In this document: piece after piece, positions 19,521-27,294 of the stretch | Layout of the letters: each line of letters begins with the position of its first letter | Position numbering within the stretch: position 1 is the first letter of the stretch | Origin: Deltaproteobacteria bacterium | GTDB taxonomy: Bacteria; Myxococcota_A; UBA9160; SZUA-336 | NCBI GenBank assembly: GCA_029261925.1 | Contig: JAJDAJ010000037.1 | Span: 124,001 to 188,000, forward strand | DNA: 64,000 nucleotides | Direction of reading: 5' to 3' | Program-made: the position numbers and the translations under genes | The notes under the pieces: generated by a model | Seen by the model: only the letters and a program-made list of their open reading frames with translations | The model's database searches: none | Told to the model about the DNA's origin: nothing

Positions 19521-20074
19521 GCCGGGGCGAGCGCTGTCTGCAGCTCCGGGGTAGCGGACGCTCGCACCGGGCGGGACCTGCTGGCTTTGCCGGCCGTGGC
19601 CGGCCTCGGGCCCTGGGGAGGGACGGGCATGGGAGTGCCGCAGGGGCCCGCCCGGTGGAGGCGTTCGCTGCACCGCTCTAGAGCAGGCTCCGTGCCAGGC
19701 CGTGCCGGGCGCGGCGCGGCCCCAGCGGCGACGCGGGATCCCGGCCCGAGCTGCGGGGGGCCTGCCGCAGCGGCCCGGATCCGGGGTGGAGGTCGACTGC
19801 CCATACCTTCCCGCCCGGCACCCGCCGGCGCACTCGAGTTGCGGGCCCCGGGGGCCGATCGGTGGGAGTGGTGGCCCCTCCCCGACACGACCGGGACCGA
19901 CCAGATCATCAGGGGGGAGTCTCCGGAGGCCCACCGGCGCGGGCTGGCCGTCCGAACCGGCTGCACCGCTGACCGAACCTCCGGGGGTCGCGCCGCCCGG
20001 GTCGATCGCCGACCGGGGCGCCGGCCCTCCCACCGCTTGCGCGTGTCCGACGGCGCGCGGGGAGGGGCTGCCGT
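19521..20074. other. Unassigned 554-base region
   Basis: Between the stop of the sugar-dehydrogenase fusion and the stop of the leftward CcmH-like gene (convergent) I see no coding pattern; the open frames here are Arg/Pro/Gly-rich shadows. Dispersed GC-rich inverted pairs occur, such as GGGGCCCG-type runs near 19600-19660, but no T-run, tRNA or recognised RNA family. It may hold terminators or an unrecognised RNA. Confidence 0.4.
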
Positions 20075-20554
20075 TCAGGTCCGGTCGTCGCCGTCCAGCT
20101 CGCGTGAGAGGCGCGCCGCCACCTCGGGGTCCAGGACCCCGCCGGGCTGGGGCGCGGCCGGGCGCAGGATGCGCCGCAGCCCCACGAAGAACGCCAGCGC
20201 CACCAGCGCCAGGACCACGCCGGCGGCGATCTGGCCGCCGCGCCCCGGCCGCGCCTCGAGCGCCTGGCCGAAGCGCGCGCGCAGGCGCGAGCGGATGTCC
20301 TCGGGCGCAACGCCGGCAGCGAGCCAGGCGCGGATCTCCTCCTTGACCTGCGTCGCGTTCGGGCTGGGGCAGTGGTACAGGGTGCGCCCGGGACAGAAGG
20401 GGCTCATCAGATCGTCGGCGATCTCGCGCGCCAGGCGGCTGCGATCCACGTCGTCGGCGTCGGCCGCGACGCCCGCACCGGGCAGCCCGAGGGCGAGCAG
20501 CGAGAGCGCGACGGCGACCGCCCGCGCGGCACGCGACGGGATCTGCACGACCAT
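20075..20554 (-). CDS. CcmH/NrfF-like protein with variant CX7C motif
   Basis: A 159-residue protein with a signal peptide (AVAVALSLLALGLPGAGVAADA), a three-helix CcmH-like domain and a C-terminal transmembrane helix (GQIAAGVVLALVALAFFVGL). CcmH/NrfF family members reduce apocytochrome c through an LRCxxCQ motif. Here the equivalent segment is LMSPFCPGRTLYHCPSPNA, with C54 and C62 separated by seven residues. The downstream VKEEIRAWLAAGVAPEDIRSRL matches the conserved helix of the family. No other ccm genes are nearby. Whether the widely spaced cysteines keep thiol-redox activity is open. ATG 20554 starts the signal peptide. Confidence 0.7.
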   Translation of the reverse strand: MVVQIPSRAARAVAVALSLLALGLPGAGVAADADDVDRSRLAREIADDLMSPFCPGRTLYHCPSPNATQVKEEIRAWLAAGVAPEDIRSRLRARFGQALEARPGRGGQIAAGVVLALVALAFFVGLRRILRPAAPQPGGVLDPEVAARLSRELDGDDRT

Positions 20555-20604
20555 GCTCGCCAGGGTAGCGGAGGGATCGGGGCCCCGCGCTGGCGCGACC
20601 GGAA

Positions 20605-20632
20605 TCAAGAGTGCAACGGGCGGCGCCGATAC
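20605..20632 (+). promoter_or_regulatory. Sigma28 (FliA)-like promoter of motAB
   Basis: TCAA at 20605-20608 and GCCGATAC at 20625-20632, spaced by 16 bases, resemble the flagellar consensus TAAA-N15-GCCGATAA. It lies 20 bases before the motA start. motAB are classic FliA targets, which supports the reading; the spacer is one base longer than ideal. Confidence 0.5.
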
Positions 20633-20651
20633 CCCGCGTACCGGAGATCCC

Positions 20652-21428
20652 GTGGACCTCACGACCCTGCTCGGCATCGTCATCGGCGTCGGCTCCATCT
20701 ACCTCGGACACGATCTCAGCGGACGCGTCCCGCCCTCGGTGGCCGCCGCGCTGATCGTCCTGGGAGGCACGCTGGGCGCGGTCATCACCCAGTTCCCGCT
20801 GCGGGACCTGGGTCGTGCCCTGCGCCAGCTGCGCTGGGTGTTCGCGAGCGACGAGCGCGCGCTCGAGCCGGTCGTCCAGAAGATCGTGGAGGCGTCGCGC
20901 CTGGCGCGACGCGACGGCCTGCTCGCCCTTGAGAAGCTCGCGAAGGAGGAGCGCGACCCGTTCACGCGCCGCGCGTTCGACTCCCTGATCGACGGGCTCG
21001 ACTCCACGGTGCTGCGCGAGCAGCTGCTGATCGCGGCCGACCAGGCCGAGCAGCTGCGCACGCCGGGGCCGCGCTTCTTCGACGCCATGGGCGGCTACGC
21101 CCCGACCATAGGCATCCTGGGCGCGGTGCTCGGCCTGATCCACGTGATGCAGCAGCTCGGCGAGCCGACGGAGCTCGGCGCGGGCATCGCGGTCGCCTTC
21201 GTGGCGACGGTGTACGGAGTGGGCAGCGCGAACCTGATCTTCCTGCCGCTCGCCGGCAAGCTCAAGCTCAAGATCGCGACCGAGTCGCGGCGTCACGAGC
21301 TCGTGGTCGAGGGCGTCTGCGCGATCCAGGACGGCCTCAATCCCCAGCTGATCGAGCGCCGGCTGCGGCTCTACCTCGACGAGCAGAAGACCCTGCGTCC
21401 GAAGAAGGGCGCCCGCCGGCGGCGCTGA
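20652..21428 (+). CDS. motA: Flagellar motor stator protein MotA
   Basis: A 258-residue four-helix stator subunit. The first helices are LLGIVIGVGSIYLGHDL and AAALIVLGGTLGAVIT. The cytoplasmic loop with rotor-contact charges (RRDGLLALEKLAKEERDPF) follows, then helices 3 and 4 with the conserved prolines (GGYAPTIGILGAVLGLIHVM, VAFVATVYGVGSANLIFLPLAGKLK). GTG 20652 is the start. MotB follows with one base between stop and start. MotA and MotB form the proton- or Na-driven ion channel that turns the flagellum, though homologues also serve gliding motors. No flagellar structural genes are in the window. Confidence 0.93.
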   Translation: MDLTTLLGIVIGVGSIYLGHDLSGRVPPSVAAALIVLGGTLGAVITQFPLRDLGRALRQLRWVFASDERALEPVVQKIVEASRLARRDGLLALEKLAKEERDPFTRRAFDSLIDGLDSTVLREQLLIAADQAEQLRTPGPRFFDAMGGYAPTIGILGAVLGLIHVMQQLGEPTELGAGIAVAFVATVYGVGSANLIFLPLAGKLKLKIATESRRHELVVEGVCAIQDGLNPQLIERRLRLYLDEQKTLRPKKGARRRR

Positions 21429-21429
21429 G

Positions 21430-22197
21430 TTGGCCCCCCGCCGCCGCCCACCCGAGCCCGACGAGCCCAGCCCCGAGCGCTGGATCATCTCGTACGCGGA
21501 CGTCCTGACGCTGCTCTTCGCGCTGTTCGCGGTGCTGTACGCCTTCTCGATCACCGACGTGGTCAAGGCCGAGCAGATCGTGCACTCCCTGCGGACCTCG
21601 TTCGGCGACGAGGCGCGCGCGGGCCGCCAGCCCGACGCCCTCCTCGGCTCGGTGCCGATCACCCCGGTGGTCACGCCACGCCTCCCGGACTCGGGCGACG
21701 CGGACAGGCCGGCGGCCGCGGAGCGCGAGAAGCTCGAGCTGCTCGGCAAGCGGGTCCGCTCCGCCACGGAGAAGGCCGGTGCCGGGCGCGGCGTCGCCGT
21801 GCGCCGGAGCGAGGAGGGCCTGGTCATCAGCCTGGCCGCGACGATCTTCTTCGACGGCGACAGCACCCGGGTATCCCACGAGGCCAGCAGCGCCATCGAC
21901 GAGGTCGCCAACCAGCTCCTGCGCGTGCCCAACCACGTGCGCGTCGAGGGTCATACCGCAGGCCGCGGAGGCGACGCCATCTCGAAGGCGCGCGACTGGC
22001 GCGTGTCGTCCGCGCGCGCCGTGGCGGTGCTGGAGCTGCTGGCCGCTGGCGGCGTCCCGACGCACCGCCTGTCCGCCTCAGGTTTTGCCGCCGAGCGGCC
22101 GCTGATGTCCAGCGGAACGCCCGAGGGCCGGCGCGCGAACCAGCGCGTCGACATCGTGGTGCTGCGCGCCAGCCATCCCGACCCGACGGCGGAGTGA
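21430..22197 (+). CDS. motB: Flagellar motor stator protein MotB
   Basis: A 255-residue stator subunit beginning at TTG 21430. One N-terminal helix (WIISYADVLTLLFALFAVLYAF) carries the ion-binding Asp (D24) in the Y-A-D-x-L-T-L signature. A plug/linker follows. The C-terminal OmpA-like peptidoglycan-binding domain (LVISLAATIFFDGDSTRVS, VEGHTAGRGGD, LSASGFAAERPL, GRRANQRVDIVVL) anchors the stator to the wall. The transmembrane region does not decide proton versus sodium use. It is translationally close to motA and followed after eight bases by the CheC-like hybrid. Confidence 0.93.
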   Translation: MAPRRRPPEPDEPSPERWIISYADVLTLLFALFAVLYAFSITDVVKAEQIVHSLRTSFGDEARAGRQPDALLGSVPITPVVTPRLPDSGDADRPAAAEREKLELLGKRVRSATEKAGAGRGVAVRRSEEGLVISLAATIFFDGDSTRVSHEASSAIDEVANQLLRVPNHVRVEGHTAGRGGDAISKARDWRVSSARAVAVLELLAAGGVPTHRLSASGFAAERPLMSSGTPEGRRANQRVDIVVLRASHPDPTAE

Positions 22198-22204
22198 GGG
22201 GCGC

Positions 22205-23092
22205 GTGATCGATCAGCTGGCCAGCCTGGCATTCGAGCGCTGCGGGGCGCAGGTCGGACCGCTGGTCGGCGTGGAGCTCGAGGTCGGCGAGACCACGCTA
22301 CTGGAGTCGGGCGACCCGCCCGAGGGCGAGCTGGCGGTGCTGCCGCTCGAGCTCGTGCTGGACGACACCCCGCTCGGGTCGATCGAGCTGATCACGCCGC
22401 TCGACAGCATCGCAGCGCTCGCGCGCCGCATGCTCGCCGAGGACGATCCCGACGCGAAGGCGGAGCTGACCGAGGAGCAGCTCGGCGCGCTGGGCGAGAT
22501 CCTCGGACTCATGGGCGGCAGCATCGACGAGACGCTGCGCGAGCTCATGGGCGCGGGCGCCAGCGTGCAGCCGGGCGCGTGGTGGCGCAGCGACGCCCCC
22601 GGGGACGCCACGTTCCAGGAGGGGGAGTGCCGGCTCGCGTGCGCGGACCTCGACGTGCCGGGCGGCGAGGCGGCCCGGCTGTACCTGCGTCTGCCGGTCG
22701 GCGTCTGCGAGGCGGCCGAGAGCAGCGGCCCGCAGCGCACCGGCGTGCTCTTCCTGGCGCTCGACGAGGCGACCTCCGGCGCGCTGACCCCGGTGCTGGA
22801 GGAGGGCCGCGTCGACGTGCACACGCTGGCCCTCGACGACGAGGCGCTCGGGGACGTCTGGCCGTCAATCGACGCCGTGATCGTCTCGACCGCGAGTGCG
22901 GAGATGCCCGCGCTCTGCCGGCGCCTGCGCGAGGACAATCGCACCTGGGACGTTGCGATCCTGGCCTGCGCGAACGAGCCCGACAAGGCGGCCGTGATCG
23001 CCGCCATGGAGGCCGGTGCGTCGCACGTGCTCGCGCTGCCCGCCGAGGCCCCGGACATCCTGCGCGCGCTGGAGCTGGCCCGCTCGCGCTAG
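22205..23092 (+). CDS. CheC/CheX-like and receiver-like hybrid of the motAB operon
   Basis: A 295-residue protein, not exactly matched to a named family. Residues about 1-180 show a CheC/FliM-type phosphatase fold: the helix ELTEEQLGALGEILGLMGGSIDETLRELMGA is like the conserved helices of CheC/CheX/FliY, but the catalytic E-x-x-N pair is not clear. Residues about 185-290 form a receiver-like alpha/beta domain (VDVHTLALDDEALGDVWPSIDAVIVS, WDVAILACANEPDKAAVIAAMEAGASHVLALPAEAPDILRAL). It keeps the typical C-terminal Gly-Ala-x-x-x-L-x-x-P but lacks an obvious phosphoacceptor Asp. Position after motB suggests a motor-linked chemotaxis role. Function is inference. Confidence 0.55.
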   Translation: MIDQLASLAFERCGAQVGPLVGVELEVGETTLLESGDPPEGELAVLPLELVLDDTPLGSIELITPLDSIAALARRMLAEDDPDAKAELTEEQLGALGEILGLMGGSIDETLRELMGAGASVQPGAWWRSDAPGDATFQEGECRLACADLDVPGGEAARLYLRLPVGVCEAAESSGPQRTGVLFLALDEATSGALTPVLEEGRVDVHTLALDDEALGDVWPSIDAVIVSTASAEMPALCRRLREDNRTWDVAILACANEPDKAAVIAAMEAGASHVLALPAEAPDILRALELARSR

Positions 23093-23145
23093 CACGCCGC
23101 GCGCCGGATGCGACCGGCGGGACCAGCGCGTACCCTGGAGCCCCC

Positions 23146-25089
23146 ATGGCGGACCGACCCTGGATCTTTCGCACCTACTCGGGCCACTCCACGGCCGCGG
23201 CGTCGAACCGGCTGTACCGGGACAACCTGGCCCACGGACAGACCGGGCTGAGCATCGCGTTCGACCTCCCGACGCAGACGGGCTACGACGCCGACGCCCC
23301 GCTGGCCCGCGGCGAGGTCGGGAAGGTGGGCGTCCCGATCGGCTCGATCGAGGACATGGAGACCCTGCTCGAGGACATCCCGCTCGACCGCATGAACACC
23401 TCGATGACGATCAACTCCACGGCGGCCTGGCTGCTGGCGCTGTACGTCGCCGTCGCGGAGCGCCGCGGGGTCGCCCGGACGGACCTCCAGGGCACGACAC
23501 AGAACGACATCGTCAAGGAGTACCTCTCGCGCGGCACGTACATCTTCCCGCCGCGCCCCTCGATCGACCTGATCCGCCAGATGATCGAGTTCAGCGTCGA
23601 GGAGATCCCGCGCTGGAACCCGATCAACGTCTGCTCGTACCACCTCCAGGAGGTCGGCGCGACGCCGGTCCAGGAGGTCGCGTTCTCCCTGGCCAACGCG
23701 CTCGCCGTGCTCGACGCCGTCGAGGTGGAGCCGGAGCGGATGGCCGGCGTGTTCGGGCGCATCTCGTTCTTCTGCAACGCCGGCATCCGCTTCGTCGAGG
23801 AGACGTGCAAGATGCGCGCGTTCGCGCGCCTCTGGGAGCGCATCGGCCTGGAGCGGTACGGCGTGCGCGACCCGAAGCTGCGCCGCTTCCGCTACGGCGT
23901 GCAGGTCAACTCGCTGGGCCTGACCGAGGCCCAGCCCGAGAACAACGTGCCGCGCATCGTGCTCGAGGCGCTCGGCGTCACGCTCTCGCGCGACGCGCGC
24001 TGCCGCGCGCTCCAGCTGCCGGCCTGGAACGAGGCACTCGGCCTGCCGCGGCCCTGGGACCAGCAGTGGTCGCTGCGCATCCAGCAGATCCTCGCGTACG
24101 AGACCGACCTGCTCGAGTACGAGGACCTGTTCGAGGGCTCGGTCGTCGTCGAGAAGAAGACGCGCGAGATCGAGGAGGGCGCCTGGGCGGAGCTCGCCCG
24201 GATCGAGGAGATGGGCGGTGCGATCGTCGCCGTCGAGAACGGCTACATGAAGTCCGCGCTGGTCGAGTCGAACGCGCGCCGCGTCGCCGCGATCGAGAGC
24301 GGCGAGCGCGTGGTCGTGGGCGTGAACCGCTTCGAGACCGGCGAGCCGTCCGAGCTGCTGCGCGAGGGCCGCGACGACTTCCTCAGCATCGATCCCGCGG
24401 CCGAGCGCACCCAGGTCGAGCGGCTGCGCGCGCACCGCGCGCGCCGCAGCGACGCCGAGGTGCGCGCCGCACTCGACGGCCTGCGCGACGCGCTGCACAC
24501 GGGTACGAACGTGATGCCGCCGTCGATCCGCTGCGCCCACGCCGGCGTGACCACCGGTGAGTGGGCCGGCGTGCTGCGCGAGGTGCACGGGGAGTACCGC
24601 GCGCCGACGGGCGTGGACGCCCCGCTGCGCATCGCGTCGCGCGAGCCCGAGCTCGCGCAGCTGCGCGCGCGGGTCGACGAGATCTCGGAGCGGCTCGGAC
24701 GCCGGCTCAAGCTCCTGGTGGGCAAGCCCGGCCTCGACGGGCACTCCAGCGGCGCCGAGCAGATCGCGATCGCGGCGCGCGACGCCGGGCTCGAGGTCGT
24801 CTACGAGGGCATCCGGCTGACGCCCGAGGAGATCGCGATCTCGGCGCGCCAGGAGGGCGTGCACCTGGTCGGGCTGTCGATCCTCTCGGGCTCGCACATG
24901 GCGCTGGTGCCCGAGGTAGCGTCGCGCGTGGACGTGCCGCTGGTCGTCGGGGGTATCGTGCCCGAGTCCGACGCGGCCGCGCTGCTGGACGCGGGCGTGG
25001 CGGCCGTCTACACGCCCCGCGACTACGACGTGCGGCGCATCGTCGCCGAGATGATCGAGATCGCGGCGCGGGCCGCGGGCGTTGGCTGA
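23146..25089 (+). CDS. meaA: Ethylmalonyl-CoA mutase (MeaA-type, adenosylcobalamin)
   Basis: A 647-residue acyl-CoA mutase. The catalytic barrel starts RPWIFRTYSGHSTAAASN and contains GQTGLSIAFDLPTQTGYDADAPLARGE. This is the ethylmalonyl-CoA mutase/MeaA reading rather than the AGFSTAEESN and DLPTHRGYDSDHP of methylmalonyl-CoA mutase. INPINVCSYHLQEVGATPVQE-like and LPRPWDQQWSLRIQQ segments agree. The C-terminal B12 domain has GKPGLDGHSSGAEQ (D-x-H-x-x-G axial His), LSILSGSH and VVGGIVPE. Converts (2R)-ethylmalonyl-CoA to methylsuccinyl-CoA in the ethylmalonyl-CoA pathway of acetate assimilation, or a related carbon rearrangement. MeaB follows overlapping by eight bases. No crotonyl-CoA carboxylase/reductase is in the window. 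Confidence 0.88.
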   Translation: MADRPWIFRTYSGHSTAAASNRLYRDNLAHGQTGLSIAFDLPTQTGYDADAPLARGEVGKVGVPIGSIEDMETLLEDIPLDRMNTSMTINSTAAWLLALYVAVAERRGVARTDLQGTTQNDIVKEYLSRGTYIFPPRPSIDLIRQMIEFSVEEIPRWNPINVCSYHLQEVGATPVQEVAFSLANALAVLDAVEVEPERMAGVFGRISFFCNAGIRFVEETCKMRAFARLWERIGLERYGVRDPKLRRFRYGVQVNSLGLTEAQPENNVPRIVLEALGVTLSRDARCRALQLPAWNEALGLPRPWDQQWSLRIQQILAYETDLLEYEDLFEGSVVVEKKTREIEEGAWAELARIEEMGGAIVAVENGYMKSALVESNARRVAAIESGERVVVGVNRFETGEPSELLREGRDDFLSIDPAAERTQVERLRAHRARRSDAEVRAALDGLRDALHTGTNVMPPSIRCAHAGVTTGEWAGVLREVHGEYRAPTGVDAPLRIASREPELAQLRARVDEISERLGRRLKLLVGKPGLDGHSSGAEQIAIAARDAGLEVVYEGIRLTPEEIAISARQEGVHLVGLSILSGSHMALVPEVASRVDVPLVVGGIVPESDAAALLDAGVAAVYTPRDYDVRRIVAEMIEIAARAAGVG

Positions 25090-26050
25090 GACCGACGTCG
25101 CCGAGCTGGTCGCGGGCGTCTGCGCGCGCGACGACTCGACCATCGCCCGGGCCCTCGCACTGATCGAGAGCACGCACGCCTCCCTGCGCGACGCACAGCG
25201 CGAGCTGCTGCGCGAGCTCGAGCGCTGCACGCCCGACGCCCACGCGCTGGTCGGCATCACCGGACCGCCCGGTGCCGGCAAGAGCAGCCTGTGCGGGGAG
25301 CTGATGCGCCACTGGATCGAGGGGGGTGCGGGCGTCGGCATGCTGGCGGTCGACCCGACCAGCCGGCGCTCCGGCGGTGCGCTCCTGGGCGACCGCGCGC
25401 GGCTGCGCCTGGACCCCGGGGGCTCGTTCTTCGTGCGCTCGATGGCGGCGCGCGAGCGCCTCGGGGGTCTGGCACCCGCCACGCGCGCCGGGGCCGCGGT
25501 CCTGCGAGCCGCCTATCCCTGGACGCTGATCGAGACCGTCGGCGTCGGCCAGTCCGAGGTCGACGTCGCCAGCCTGGCCGGCACCGTGGTGCTGGTGCTG
25601 CAGCCGGGCTCGGGCGACACGCTCCAGTTCATGAAGGCCGGGATCCTCGAGATCCCGGACGTGCTGGTCGTGCACAAGTGGGACCTCGGCGCGCTCGCCG
25701 AGCGCACGCGCGCCGATCTCGAGAGCCTGCTCGGCATGATCGCCCCCGGCCGCGCGGGCTGGAGCCCCCCGGTGCTGGGCGCGAGCGCGCAGACGGGCCA
25801 CGGCGTGCCGGAGCTGGCGCTACAGATCGAGCGGCACCGGGAGCACCTGGAGCGCAGCGGCGAGGGCATACGGCGGCGCGCCGATGCACGCGGCGCCTGG
25901 CTGCTCGAGATGATCGAGGAGCGCTGGGGCAGCTGGGGCATCGAGCGGCTGGGGGGACGGGCGGCGCTCCTGGAGGCCTCGCGCGGCCTGGACGGCGGCC
26001 CGCTCGACGCGGTCGAGCTGCTCCGCACCCGCGGCGGCCTCGAGCCCTGA
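25082..26050 (+). CDS. meaB: MeaB/ArgK-type G3E GTPase, mutase chaperone
   Basis: A 322-residue GTPase that protects and reloads the adenosylcobalamin mutase. The P-loop GPPGAGKSSL lies near residues 59-68. The base-II segment is VDPTSRRSGGALLGDRARL, the metal-binding region IETVGVGQSEVDVA, and the guanine-specificity segment is VVHKWDLG, where the usual N of NKxD is His. The C-terminal dimerisation arm is present. The TTG start at 25082 lies within the last codons of the mutase, so translation is coupled. Coupling is the normal arrangement for a mutase and its chaperone. Confidence 0.9.
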   Translation: MAETDVAELVAGVCARDDSTIARALALIESTHASLRDAQRELLRELERCTPDAHALVGITGPPGAGKSSLCGELMRHWIEGGAGVGMLAVDPTSRRSGGALLGDRARLRLDPGGSFFVRSMAARERLGGLAPATRAGAAVLRAAYPWTLIETVGVGQSEVDVASLAGTVVLVLQPGSGDTLQFMKAGILEIPDVLVVHKWDLGALAERTRADLESLLGMIAPGRAGWSPPVLGASAQTGHGVPELALQIERHREHLERSGEGIRRRADARGAWLLEMIEERWGSWGIERLGGRAALLEASRGLDGGPLDAVELLRTRGGLEP

Positions 26051-26075
26051 GCCGGCACGCGCCGGCCCGGCCAGG

Positions 26076-26702
26076 CTAGGCGGGCTCGCGGCGCCAGTCG
26101 TCGAGCACGCGCGCGGTCGCCTCGTCGAGGTCCAGCGTGGCGATCAGCTCGGGGTAGGTCGTGAGCACCGCGCACGCCACGCCGGCGTCGCGGAACGCGG
26201 CGTCCGCCTGCGGGAAGGCGTAGCTGAAGATCGCCTGGACACCGACGACGCTGGCGCCATCGTCGCGCAGGCCCTCGAGCCCCTCGAGCGCGCTGCCCCC
26301 GGTGGAGATCGTGTCCTCGATCAGCACCACCCGGCGACCCGAGAGCGACGCGCCCTCGACCCGCCGGCCCCGACCGTGTCCCTTCGCGGCACCGCGCACG
26401 TAGGCCATGGGCAGACCCAGGCGCTCGGCAACCCAGGCGGCGTGCGGGATCCCCGCGGTCGCCGTGCCCGCCACCACCTCGACGCCGGGATGCGCGTCGC
26501 GGATCGCGGCGGCCAGCGCGTCGGCGATGCGAGCGCGCGACTCGGGGTACGACATCAGCAGCCGGTTGTCGCAGTAGATCGGCGAGCGCCGGCCCGACTT
26601 CCAGGTGAACCAGTGCCGCGGATCGGTACGCACCTCGACGGCGCCCACCTTGACCAGCTCGCCGGCGATCGCCGCGGCGCTCAGCGCTCCCGTCCCACCC
26701 AC
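26076..26702 (-). CDS. pyrE: Orotate phosphoribosyltransferase
   Basis: A 208-residue enzyme joining orotate and PRPP to give OMP in pyrimidine synthesis. It shows VKVGAVEVRTDPRHWFTWKSGRRSPIYCDNR-type N-terminal sequence, GTATAGIPHAAWVAERLGLPMAYVRG and the PRPP-binding loop VVLIEDTISTGGSALEGL. The start is uncertain: GTG 26702 gives a natural N-terminus and overlaps the end of the adenosyltransferase gene by 22 bases. Its 3' end is 25 bases from the convergent meaB stop. Other pyr genes are absent. Confidence 0.88.
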   Translation of the reverse strand: MGGTGALSAAAIAGELVKVGAVEVRTDPRHWFTWKSGRRSPIYCDNRLLMSYPESRARIADALAAAIRDAHPGVEVVAGTATAGIPHAAWVAERLGLPMAYVRGAAKGHGRGRRVEGASLSGRRVVLIEDTISTGGSALEGLEGLRDDGASVVGVQAIFSYAFPQADAAFRDAGVACAVLTTYPELIATLDLDEATARVLDDWRREPA

Positions 26703-27244
26703 CGGGGCTCCTCGACGCCCGCGCGGTGGTTCTCGACCCGCGCGGCGCTGAACAGGTAATCCGACAGCCGGTTCAGGTAGCGGACCGGCAGCTCGTCGAC
26801 GGGCTCGTCCGAGCGCAGGCCGACCACTGCACGCTCCGCACGCCGGCACACCGTACGCGCCACGTGCAGCTGCGCTGCGGCGCGCGTGCCCCCGGGCAGC
26901 ACGAAGCTGGTCAGCGGCTCGAGCTCGGCGTCGAAGGCGTCGATCCAGCGCTCCAGCGCCTCGACGTCGGAGCCGGACACGCGGGGCGTGGTCTTCCCGC
27001 GCGCCTCGCGGCCTGCGGCGTCGGGCGTCGCCAGCTCGCCCCCGAGGTCGAAGAGCGACGACTGGATCTCCGCCAGCTGCTCGCGCAGGTCGTCGTGGGC
27101 CAGCTCCGCGCGCGCCACCCCGATGCTCGCGTTCAGCTCATCGACCTGGCCGTAGGTGTCCACGCGGCCGGAGTGCTTCGAGACGCGGCTGCCGCCGAAG
27201 AGCGACGTCTCGCCGGCATCCCCGCCCCGTGTGTAGATCTTCAT
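26681..27244 (-). CDS. Cob(I)alamin adenosyltransferase, PduO type
   Basis: A 187-residue ATP:corrinoid adenosyltransferase. The N-terminal signature KIYTRGGDAGETSLFGG binds ATP, and the C-terminal RYLNRLSDYLF with PGGTRAAAQLHVARTVCRRAER completes the five-helix trimer fold. It makes adenosylcobalamin, the cofactor of the neighbouring mutase. The gene lies on the opposite strand, 600 bases from meaB, and its stop overlaps pyrE. With btuB, meaA and meaB it forms the window's cobalamin set. Confidence 0.93.
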   Translation of the reverse strand: MKIYTRGGDAGETSLFGGSRVSKHSGRVDTYGQVDELNASIGVARAELAHDDLREQLAEIQSSLFDLGGELATPDAAGREARGKTTPRVSGSDVEALERWIDAFDAELEPLTSFVLPGGTRAAAQLHVARTVCRRAERAVVGLRSDEPVDELPVRYLNRLSDYLFSAARVENHRAGVEEPRWVGRER

Positions 27245-27294
27245 GACTTCGGCACTATAGCCCGGGCCGCGGGAGCCGCGGCGAAGGGGGGCGG

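Noticed and set aside
18255..21932. A 1225-codon minus-strand open frame
   Set aside because: It spans several convincing plus-strand genes and the CcmH-like gene in other frames, and has no domain.
23146..25089. Methylmalonyl-CoA mutase call
   Set aside because: The N-terminal and barrel motifs follow the MeaA/ethylmalonyl-CoA mutase reading, not the methylmalonyl type.
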